A stretch of 16,810 nt of DNA from Hemicentrotus pulcherrimus (lineage: Eukaryota > Echinodermata > Echinoidea > Camarodonta > Strongylocentrotidae). Positions 8,341-16,810 of this stretch are shown in pieces. A program made the translations under genes and the position numbers. Below the pieces are notes generated by a model. It made no database searches. It worked only from the letters and a program-made list of their open reading frames with translations, and was not told the DNA's origin. Location of the stretch: positions 30,050 to 46,859 of the forward strand of contig BEXV01002610.1 in assembly GCA_003118195.1 (NCBI GenBank), in the 5' to 3' direction. Each line of letters starts with the position of its first letter. Position 1 is the stretch's first letter.

Positions 8341-9944
8341 AATAATAACAATATAAAGAGCTTAGAAGCGTAGAATTATCTGGTACAAAAATGTGACTAT
8401 TGTTATTATCGTTTTAGCGCTTTGAAGTTTACCAGACTGCCTGATTAACTAGAAAGTGCTGTATCTTCATGAAGCGATAAACGTTCTTGATTTTCTGGTC
8501 ACAAGATAGCATGTTATTTTGCTTTATATCTGTTTTCAACCATGTGTATCTTCCAAGAGGTGTGTTATAATTTTTGCTAGCTGTCTAAAGATATTGTTCA
8601 TGTGATGTAAGATGTGAAAAGCATGTCATGGTATATGCTTTGATCCTGCTTTTCAAAGCTAGCCGTACATGTAAATGGCTAAACCAATGGAACTCCTTAT
8701 TGTTATTTTTCTTTTGTTTATACTATTTGCTCAAGTTTCTTATTGAATATGATATGCTTGTTTATGTGTGTTACAAGTGTTCTAAATTCAGTAAACTCAA
8801 TGCAGCTTGTCTAGCATAGGTATCTGTATGAAAAGACTAGAGGTGAGATGATGCACATATTGTGTGCACATCCTATCGGGAAGGATAATTTAATAGGAAT
8901 ATCATCTGTGTGAAATGTCATTTTTGATCGGGAACTTACATTTTATGGAAATACTAGAAAAAGTTTGTTTTTTAAGTGTATGAAATTTCACTGAAACTGT
9001 GAGAATCCATCAGTAATTCAGAATTACAGCTCAAATTGCAATGTGATTTTGTTACCACCCGTAGACGGATTGCCCTTACATTCATTAAAAGCTACACTCA
9101 TGCTGTTATTAAAGACTGAATAACAAAAATATATACAGGCCATGTGTTTAGTATAGACCTACTTCATTGTACCACCACAATACATACACAAACAAGAAAT
9201 ACAGTTAACTCTGCAGAATAAGTCAAACAATTTTTGTGCTTTCAACAAAATCGACTCGTGCTGAGTATAAATGTACGTATCATTTAAACTGTTTTGTTAT
9301 AGTAATTCCTCCTACTTTCAGACTACATAATTTTGGTGTTATTTTATGTTTTAGGACTTTTCTTGAGTACCCTCATGTGTAGTTTTGTCATTCTTTATGA
9401 ATGGATGAAGCAATTTTTAAAGAATACCTAATCTTTACTTTCAGTTTCAGTCAGCTAAATCTCCCTTCTACTTTTTGTCTTCATTTGGCAGATTTTTTGA
9501 TGAATGGATGACAGGATGAATAGAGTTGAGCCACTTGTATTTTTCTCAAAGAAGTTATAATAAATTACGTATCATATAATATCATATCTTGATAGCTTGT
9601 CTCACACTTTAGTGTATTAGGTTTGTACTGTAATAAGTAAGTGGTATGAGAAAATCAATCAAGTGTTTTTAGGGATAAAATGATTCACAACAGATACATG
9701 ACTGTGTATAGGTAAATGATCTTGGTTGTCGTTTCCATCCATGACCCAGATTTAGAATATTGATAGTAGTTGAATTCAGGCTTCTAAATGACAATTTGAA
9801 CTGCCAAAATGCTCCATTTGAGAACAAGAAAATTTGTGCACTAGAGATTTTGACTAAATATTCAGAACATGGCTTTACTATAAAAGATCTGAGCAACATT
9901 GCAAAATATATGCAGATATTATTTGTGACATTGGTTCAAATCTA
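8341..9944 (+). other. AT-rich non-coding stretch
   Basis: No open frame here resembles a known protein. Frames of 63 residues at 8628-8819, 76 on the minus strand at 9669-9899 and 87 starting at 9760 have no recognisable motif. Possible poly(A) signals on the + strand are ATTAAA (9084, 9108) and AATAAA (9559; also 10161 just beyond), any of which could end the SEC24 transcript. Confidence 0.5.
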
Positions 9945-9947
9945 CCT

Positions 9948-9959
9948 CCTCCCTCCCTC

Positions 9960-9994
<35 letters not shown>

Positions 9995-10002
9995 GTCTCT
10001 GG
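9948..10002 (+). repeat. (CTGT)n/(CT)n microsatellite
   Basis: CTCCCTCCCTCTCTGTCTGT runs into an uninterrupted CT repeat, then CTGTCTCTGG. It is a simple-sequence tract with no further significance seen. Confidence 0.92.
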
Positions 10003-10369
10003 CTAATTAAAAGTGTGACATGACTTTCAATCGAAGGTTAAAGATTTGAATCCCTGTCCAGTGCATTCATCTTTAGAAGAAAGAGCAGCATTTAACTTTC
10101 AGCTGCCTCTCTCCATCCAAAATTTACTTCTTGAAAATGCACTGATATTGTAAGGTATATAATAAAAGTATATGGTAGAAAATATAGTACCGGTAATAAA
10201 TTCTAAAGCACTTTGGAGGCATATAGGGACATATCATAATGTGATATGAGCATTGCTATATTTAAAAAAGAGTATCATTATTATTAGATATTTTCTCTCA
10301 TGTTTAGTATTAAAACTGAATTTAAAGAGTGTTGCCATCTTGCAAGATATTTTGGATTCATTGTTGTAG

Positions 10370-10809
10370 GACTTTGTTTGCACTTTTTGTCCCGTCGTCT
10401 GTACTCTTTTTACATTTTCAACTTCTTCTCAAAAATGCATTGTCAGATTCTAAACATACTTGGTAGGAATCATCCTTAGACATGTATGGATTTTGGCTTA
10501 ACATTCCTCAGCCAGAGGGGTGTGCCCGGGGGAGGGGGTGATGTGTAGATATGATTTCATACCAAACTATTGGTAGGGATTCTTGCTAAACATTGTAGGG
10601 ATCATTTTAATGAGAAAGAAGACCCAAGTTTGTTTGAACAGGATGCCTGCCCCTGCAGGGGACTTTGGAGCAGCACACCTAGTTAGCCCTACTGTTCCAA
10701 TAAATCCTATGTTCTTGATGCAAAGGGGAATGTGAGCTAGGTCCCTTATTGCGAGGCCCCTTCCATCATCAGCTCAGGTGAGCGTAAGGTCTGCAGACCC
10801 TCTTGTTCC
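10370..10809 (+). repeat. Dispersed repeat, longer copy
   Basis: It starts with CCCGTCGTCTGTACTC, ACATTTTCAACTTCTTCTC, and TTGGTAGGAATCATCC, a pattern I associate with an abundant marine-invertebrate repeat (memory only). From 10541 it matches 10-222. It carries two perfect palindromes, CCCCTGCAGGGG (10650-10661) and GGTCTGCAGACC (10788-10799), and ends CTCAGGTGAGCG...CTCTTGTTC. There is no coding capacity. The left boundary is uncertain because the short copy lacks this part or lies truncated at the window edge. Confidence 0.75.
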
Positions 10810-10990
10810 ATTTTCTATCTGCTGTACTTTATAAATGACATTAGTAGATTCCCATGGTGTTCAAATACAAGCTATAAAGGATTTGGAATATATATTTTTG
10901 TTGCTCAAAAATGTTAACAGTACATGTTGTAATTGAAACATCTCTAAGATTTCTTGAGTTATTTTTGTGTATTACTATTGAGGTTCCCCT

Positions 10991-11364
10991 TTAAAGGTAA
11001 AGACCAGTATTGGAAACTCCCCAATTTCAAAAAATGAAATGGAAGCTTTCATTACCAATCATGTGAAAGAATATGTTTTGACTAATACATGATGATAACA
11101 AATTTGCCGGGAAACCGCCTACTAATTCATATATTTGGTAAATTTGTTTCTCTCACAGACCATGAGAGATATGGGGTAGTCCCATATACATCTTTCTGTG
11201 TATAGTGCTTGTAACTTTACGAAGAATGGGCCAAATTTGTTATCATTTTGATGATTCCAAAACCTTGCAGATGCTTGATGCTAGATGATCAACCTTTTCT
11301 GATCGATTCCACAACGTTTCTTTCACAATGCAATCGCATGACCATAACTGGTCTTTACCTTTAA
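10991..11364. mobile_element. TTAA-flanked MITE (piggyBac-like)
   Basis: Target site TTAA stands at both ends (10991-10994, 11361-11364). Immediately inside are perfect 14-bp inverted repeats AGGTAAAGACCAGT (10995-11008) and its complement (11347-11360), with partial matching beyond. A second inverted block, GATAACAAATTTG (about 11094-11106) against CAAATTTGTTATC (11231-11243), makes the element fold back on itself. TTAA duplications are the signature of piggyBac transposases. With no transposase frame inside, this is non-autonomous. Confidence 0.83.
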
Positions 11365-11965
11365 TAATGATGCATTTACAGAGGGCACGTCTATAGGAAA
11401 ATGCTTATTATTATGGTAGATAAAGATTTTCTTATGTCACAAAAGGAGGACAATAATAAATTTGATATTGCATTGTGTTTATGTAAAAAGGTAAAATAGA
11501 TTATTTCATTTAAATTGTTAGTGTTCAAAATAAGAAATTATTGTAAAGAAAAGTAAAGAAATATATCAAGTGGTATGTGTAGGTATGTGGAACACTTATT
11601 TAGACACCTGTTTTTTACTCTTCTTATTTTGCTTCTATACTATCCAATCACTACAAGGCATAATGAATTCATGATATTGAATTGTATCACAATATTTACA
11701 TTATTTTGTAGCATAGAATGATTATTTGAAAGATATCAATTACATGTACAACCATATGTAAAAAGAATAAATTGCTGGTATTTCAAATACAAACAAAGTT
11801 TTGTGTGTATGAATTTTACTTGTCACCGGTATTGTTCAATGGCTGGATGGTAGAGTTTTGTTATTCTTCTTTCTTCTTTTGTCACTTTCTCAGTTTTTCT
11901 CATTTATCATCAATACTGTTCTGTCAGTTTATGACAGGTTCAGTGACCCATTCAAAATTCTATAT
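11365..11965 (+). other. AT-rich non-coding stretch
   Basis: No coding or structural feature was seen. Candidate AATAAA signals occur near 11455 and at 11766-11771, but there is no nearby gene to assign them to. Confidence 0.5.
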
Positions 11966-12023
11966 CAAGTGTCTCTCCAAGTTTCTCTCTAAGTTTCTCT
12001 CCAAGTTCCTCTCCAAGTTCCTC
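11966..12023 (+). repeat. 12-bp tandem repeat (AAGTTTCTCTCC)n
   Basis: There are about five units of CAAGTTTCTCTC with single-base changes. Because 12 is a multiple of three, the overlapping frame (11772-12056) reads KFLS repeatedly. This is a consequence of the repeat and not a protein family I know. The following 12024-12340 shows nothing recognisable. Confidence 0.88.
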
Positions 12024-12373
12024 GGTCTTGAGCCAACCGTTGGGATTTGTGTGTGATTACATCGTCTAGAAAGCCTTTACAAGGTCTTCCCCTCTCCTTC
12101 TTTCCATGAATATGACCTTCTATATGTATCATATAAATCAATTTCCAATGCAGTGTTGAAAAACAGGGAAAATCATAAACAAGACTAAATGACCGAGCAC
12201 CAAGCCCTCATACTCATTGCCCATGGACTTAAGTTGTGAACTAATTACATTAGGCTACAATAGTACACAATGTGTAGTTGACACCTAGGCCAAGTAAATA
12301 GGACCCTTTTCTCTCTACTTCAAAATTTCTTGGATATCCCTCCGTTTTGCTCTGTAACTTTTCCCTTCTATTT

Positions 12374-12553
12374 CTTGCTTTTCGTTCCTCCCTTGATCTC
12401 TCTCTCTCTCTCTCTGGGTTTTTGCTCTTCCCTTCTTTTTCCTCCTTCCTTCTATCAATCACTAACTTTTCTCTTGCTTTTCGTTCCTACCATGATCTCT
12501 CTCTCTGGGTTTTGTTCTTCCCTTCTTTTTCCTCCTTCCTTCTATCACTCACT
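12374..12553 (+). repeat. CT-rich sequence with a tandem duplication of about 98 bp
   Basis: CTTGCTTTTCGTTCCT starts at 12374 and again at 12473. In each case it is followed by GATCTCTCTC, GGGTTTT, TTCCCTTCTTTTTCCTCC and TTCCTTCTATCA. The copies differ mainly in the number of CT units. Both + frames and the minus frame are open through it because of composition. They are not genes. Confidence 0.88.
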
Positions 12554-13810
12554 CTATGTGCTATCTATACGAAAAAGAACACAATAAATCAAACACAAGT
12601 CGCACCTATCTTGCTAATCTACATGTAGATATAATAATTCATTGGGATACATTTTCTCCTAACAACCAAACGTACAATTTCAGTACTTATACAAAGAACA
12701 TAGAAAAACCTCTTGTGTTGATAAAAACAGACAATTACAAGGCCACAACATTCTTTTTGTTACACTGTTAACAGATCCTCACACCTTACAATGACATTGG
12801 CTAGCGTTGAACTACTACATCACATGGTTTGAGTTCAAGACGGGAAATGAGATATCCACTTGAGAGCAAATTGATAATTAATAATGTAAACCACTTGTGT
12901 CAAAGTGCTTTCAATCTGTTTCGAATTTTTCCAATATTTCTTTTGCGCAATCCTTGAACAAACCATTTCATGCATGTAATTCATATTGGTGACATGATTA
13001 CAAGGACACAAATAATTATAATGACACAAGTCTCTTGTGTAGAAATTCATTGCACAGTGACTGTCTTACATTGAGTTGTATTCACAACCTCTCTGTTTTT
13101 TTGCTACCAATCGCTTTCAATAAACTTCAAGTTTGTCTATGAAAGATCAGGGTTGATCTTGAAAGTCTGGTAAATAAGAAACATCATTATTAGAAGGATG
13201 TTTATGCATAGTTGTCTAACTCATTACAGACGTGTACAAATATTTGGAACCACTCACTACATGTAGTATACCAGTATATAATGTATGAACACCTTACAAT
13301 ATAGTACTTTCACATATTATGAGCAGGAATTAAAGAAGCAAGCATGATATAATAGAAAACTCTGGAATCTGAACTTCTTTCATGAAGGATTCACTGTGGT
13401 TTTCAATGCGAGTTATAGAGTCATAAAGTACAAAATTAGTGAAAAACTATACTATTTCCATAATTGAAAAATTGTATAAACAATCTGTGACTGCATGAAT
13501 CATCCAGTTTCAAATCAACACTAATCCAACATGGCATGCTAGGCCTTGCCATAAACATACCTGACTTTGCAACACGTTTTTCTGCATATTGCTCGTGAAT
13601 CCATTCATCATCGTCTATCTATCATGGTGTCTTCTCCAGAATCAGAGGTTGACTACATCATTATATCAATACATCTCTTTCCTTGGCAATTCATTATAGT
13701 GCACTTGTCATATTACATCACTGCAGGTCTTAATGTTCTTTCCGAATTGTTTGACCAATAATTGAGGCACATTTTGTCTTATGACTGCTACTGTAACTGT
13801 GATGCCATAG
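12554..13810 (+). other. AT-rich non-coding stretch
   Basis: Short open frames (12556-12771, 13567-13761 on +, 12835-13050 on -) have no recognisable motif. Nothing else was seen besides an AATAAA at 13119-13124. Confidence 0.45.
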
Positions 13811-14617
13811 ACAGTAAGTATAGCCAGCATAATGCAGTGCTGTTGTCACATGATACCAGCCTCTGAAAGCCAGAAGGGCGTAACTCAGTGTTAAGGTTAG
13901 ACGGTAAGTACAGCCAGCATAATGCAGTGCTGTTGTCACATGACACCAGCCTCTGAAAGCCAGAAGGGCGTGACTCAGTGTTAAGGTTAGACGGTAAGTA
14001 CAGCCAGCATAATGCGGTGCTGTTGTCACATGATACCAGCCTCTGAAAGCCAGAAGGGCGTGACTCAGTGTTAAGGTTAGACGGTAAGTACAGCCAGCAT
14101 AATGCAGTGCTGTTGTCACATGACACCAGCCTCTGAAAGCCAGAAGGGCGTGACTCAGTGTTAAGGTTAGACGGTAAGTACAGCCAGCATAATGCGGTGC
14201 TGTTGTCACATGATACCAGCCTCTGAAAGCCAGAAGGGCGTGACTCAGTGTTAAGGTTAGACGGTAAGTACAGCCAGCATAATGCAGTGCTGTTGTCACA
14301 TGATACCAGCCTCTGAAAGCCAGAAGGGCGTAACTCAGTGTTAAGGTTAGACGGTAAGTACAGCCAGCATAATGCAGTGCTGTTGTCACATGATACCAGC
14401 CTCTGAAAGCCAGAAGGGCGTGACTCAGTGTTAAGGTTAGACGGTAAGTACAGCCAGCATAATGCAGTGCTGTTGTCACATGATACCAGCCTCTGAAAGC
14501 CAGAAGGGCGTAACTCAGTGTTAAGGTTAGACGGTAAGTATAGCCAGCATAATGCAGTGCTGTTGTCACATGATACCAGCCTCTGAAAGCCAGAAGGGCG
14601 AAACTCAGTGTTAAGGC
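13811..14617 (+). repeat. Nine-copy 90-bp minisatellite
   Basis: Units start at 13811, 13901, 13991, 14081, 14171, 14261, 14351, 14441 and 14531, with no length change between copies and only a few variable sites. Each unit contains GGTAAGTA (AGTAAGTA in the first), TCACATGA and CTCAGTGTTAAGG. Variants are organised: copies 2 and 4 carry TGACACC, copies 3 and 5 carry GCGGTGC, so 2-3 and 4-5 form a repeated 180-bp pair. Copies 1, 6 and 8 carry TAACTCA, while 2, 3, 4, 5 and 7 carry TGACTCA. The outer copies 1 and 9 share GTATAGCC where the inner ones have GTACAGCC. Two minus-strand frames of 279 and 285 residues are open across it. They follow from a unit divisible by three and are probably not translated. 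Confidence 0.95.
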
Positions 14618-15667
14618 GTATAATAAAGGTCCTTCTTGTGTTCAAAATACAAATAACATTTGATCCGACTCTTTCCCTTAATTCACATAAATTACACCAT
14701 GACGTTTATATACAATTCTCTTTTTCTTATTGCTACATCTTTGACTAGCTGCGTATATAACCATGCTCTGCATGCATAATTTATAAATATAAAAATCTAA
14801 TACAAATCAAAACTATTAGTTGATCCATCTACGCTAAGAATCTAAAAGACAAGCGATGTCAGCATGATACTATTTTGATCAAACTATTTGATCAAACTAT
14901 TTTATAAAACCATTTCATCTTTGTCTCCAAATCACTTAAAAAGCTTAGTAAAACTACTGCTGATGTATATGAAACAAACGTGTAGCTTATTGAGTTGCAT
15001 CCTCAAAATGACTTCCATATGGTAGGTAGGAATGTAAGAATTTCCATGTTATTGTTCTTTTGGTCACATGACATGCCTTAGAATATAAACAGAAAGTGTA
15101 ATTTTGGTGTACCGTAATGCATATTGGGTCATTGGTTCTTACATGTAATATGACAAGTAATCAATATATTTAAAATTTCACCACAATTACATTAATAATT
15201 TCATTACATTTTAGCCAATTGTAAATAATAATATCCTATAAAGATTTTTAAATCGTAGTACAGTACTAGAAATGTATGCATATATCTGTATGGATGTATG
15301 GAATGACATTTTATGAAATGCTAATATGTATATAGGTAGTGAGTCTGAACAAAGTAATTAAAATTCTTTCTAATTCTGGCAATTGTTCTTTTAAAATTTT
15401 TATTTAGAAGAAATGATAAGTGACTCAGTTTGAATTCATTATAATCAATAAAATATATTGCAATACATCTATATACATTATTTTCACATTACTGGAAGCT
15501 GTAAGATCTTGGTATACAACTAAGTCATTTGACATTCTCTGCCTAAAATATTTAGGTGTTGAATCATTTTTGTTTGTCTTCTGGTTTGTATTGATAATAG
15601 CAGGAAATTGTTTTTCTTTCAAAAACAGATGATTTGTTGAGATGATGAAACCTTTTAGTGGAAAATT
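14618..15667 (+). other. AT-rich stretch, possible 3' UTR of a minus-strand gene
   Basis: There is no coding signal. A small direct duplication TATTTGATCAAAC occurs near 14874-14900. On the minus strand an AATAAA stands at 15404-15399, about 264 bp past the stop of the possible exon at 15668-15726, which would suit a short 3' UTR. The frames at 15420-15632 (+) and 15425-15622 (-) are low-complexity and unrecognised. Confidence 0.35.
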
Positions 15668-15726
15668 TTACTTCTTATTCCACTGGTAAGAATTTGCTGC
15701 TCCTGCACCAGATCCTGCTCTGAAGC
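15668..15726 (-). CDS. Possible terminal coding exon of an unidentified minus-strand gene
   Basis: On the minus strand an acceptor-like TCTTACCCTTTAG ends at 15727. What follows, in the frame that leaves two bases for a split codon, is FRAGSGAGAANSYQWNKK and TAA (15670-15668). The glycine/alanine-rich, then aromatic and basic ending looks like a genuine protein C-terminus, and the local GC content is well above the surroundings. I do not recognise the family. Upstream exons would lie at higher coordinates, probably beyond the window, since I find none up to 16810. A chance open stretch of 18 codons is quite possible, and a second frame is also open. Confidence 0.3.
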
Positions 15727-16792
15727 CTAAAGGGTAAGACAAAAAATGGGATGGGGTCAGCAAAAGACTTATGAATATTTAATACATAAATTCACTGTAA
15801 CAGTACACCAGACATTGACCCTTTTTTAATTTACACAGTTCTTTTCCCATTTAAATAAAAACAAAAACAGTTAGCATACAATATTGTTTGAAGTCTCAAA
15901 CATTCAGTGTAAACTTTCTTTGATTCATGAGAACTCATTTCTATCATTACCTGAACTCATGTCATTCATAATCATCTTCTTCATACTGCAGTGGAGAAAA
16001 ATATAAAGACCTATCCTTACATGAATATAAACCCTTTAAAAATCTCAATATGTATTCTGTTTTGTAGGATTGGGGGTTTTTCTTTTTTGATTGTAGAAAC
16101 CCGACAATCAATCAATCAATCGTCTAGACTTGGTAATGCACATTACAATAACAGTTATGATGCTATGCGTGTACACTATAGCAAGAGTTTATGACTAAAG
16201 ATGCAACATTTTCTAAATGTTCAATAAATCTCAAGTGATATATGCATTTATTTTATCAGTGGTTCTCAGAGAGGGGGTACACATTCCCCTAAGTTATACC
16301 ACTATTCTGCCAATGAACAAGTGTCTAAAAAAGAGCTGACAAGAAAGTTTCACTTTTTTGAAAATTTTTGCATATATCTTATCTTCTGTGTATTTAAAGT
16401 TAACCACAGAAGGGAGGTATTCCCCTTTACCCCTGGATTAGCCAATGAAGAGATTGGCCCCATAATGAACATACCAGATTTAATAAGTGCAGAAGTTTAT
16501 CCAAATAAAAAATAATAATCTATGCATCTAGGAGACCTTTGCTCATTGCAGTAAAGTCTTTTTTAAAGGGGACTTAACACCAAGAAATATTTTGGGTTCC
16601 ACAACAACATTTTTTTGTAAAATACTGCTTCTGTAGCAAGAAAGAGTTTGCACTGTAAATGAAAAAGTGAATTATGAGTCTATTTGACGCATGCATGTGG
16701 AACTAAAGTCTGTCGTAGGTTATGTAGCACTCAGGTTTTTATGTTATCCTTGATTTTCTTCACAATCTCCATGATTTAATAATTTTTGTAAT
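15727..16792 (+). other. AT-rich stretch without a supported gene
   Basis: It contains a (CAAT)n run at 16104-16121. The + frame at 16321-16515 includes EVFPFTPGLANEEIGPIMNI, which is less low-complexity than its neighbours but matches nothing I know. TTTAAAGGGGACTTAACACC near 16563 could be one end of a TTAA-type element whose other end is outside the window. If the minus-strand exon at 15668-15726 is real, this is its intron. Confidence 0.35.
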
Positions 16793-16810
16793 GGGGGGGG
16801 GGGGGGGGGG
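16793..16810 (+). repeat. Terminal poly-G run
   Basis: Eighteen consecutive G bases reach the last base of the window. A homopolymer exactly at the edge suggests a contig end or low-quality read tail more than biology. Confidence 0.9.

Noticed and set aside
11772..12056. 94-residue frame with KFLS repeats
   Set aside because: The repeats follow from a 12-bp DNA repeat, and the rest is unrecognised.
13811..14617. CRISPR array
   Set aside because: Units are contiguous 90-bp copies without unique spacers, in an animal-type genome.
16321..16515. 64-residue + strand frame containing EVFPFTPGLANEEIGPIMNI
   Set aside because: No known family, and no good acceptor/donor pair. It is mentioned in the stretch annotation only.
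16563..16660. Start of another TTAA-type MITE
   Set aside because: TTTAAAGGGGACTTAACACC looks suggestive, but no matching inverted end is in the window.

Overview
This window is eukaryotic nuclear DNA: an AT-rich stretch with one clearly recognisable protein gene split by GT-AG introns, surrounded by microsatellites, minisatellites, MITE-like elements and dispersed repeats. The coded protein is animal-like, and several repeats (the 'TAGCGCTTT...TAACACCTGGGTGGA' element, the 'GTTTCACAAAG' inverted-repeat element, the 'CTCAGGTGAGCG...CTCTTGTTC' element) are of kinds I associate with marine invertebrate genomes. An echinoderm, probably a sea urchin, is my best guess. That is inference; no species was checked.

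Left part (435-6918, + strand): the last seven coding exons of a SEC24C/D-class gene, the cargo-selecting subunit of the COPII coat. The upstream exons (N-terminal region, zinc finger and most of the trunk) lie outside the window to the left. The exons join in frame and cover the end of the trunk, the beta-sandwich, the helical domain and the gelsolin-like C-terminus, ending at TGA 6916-6918. The first visible exon carries one in-frame TAA (531-533) where vertebrate SEC24C/D has a conserved tyrosine. The introns hold two MITE-like elements (1045-1384 and 6288-6601), a long CT tract and an 11-bp minisatellite touching a splice donor.

Middle (6919-12560): the 3' UTR or flank begins with a degenerate tandem repeat of about 80-100 bp whose first copy overlaps the end of the SEC24 coding region. 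It is followed by an inverted pair of dispersed repeats (about 7709-8016 and 8168-8340), the longer of two copies of another dispersed repeat (10370-10809; the shorter is at 10-222), a TTAA-flanked piggyBac-like MITE (10991-11364) and CT-rich simple repeats. No convincing gene was seen here.

Right part (12560-16810): a nine-copy, 90-bp minisatellite (13811-14617) with AP-1-like and E-box-like motifs in its unit, then AT-rich sequence with one possible last coding exon of a minus-strand gene (15668-15726), and an 18-base G run at the window's end that looks like a contig-edge artefact.

I found no evidence of a new multi-gene system. The items most worth a second look are the in-frame stop in SEC24, the structure of the 90-bp array, the 3' repeat that starts at the stop codon, and the unidentified minus-strand terminal exon.
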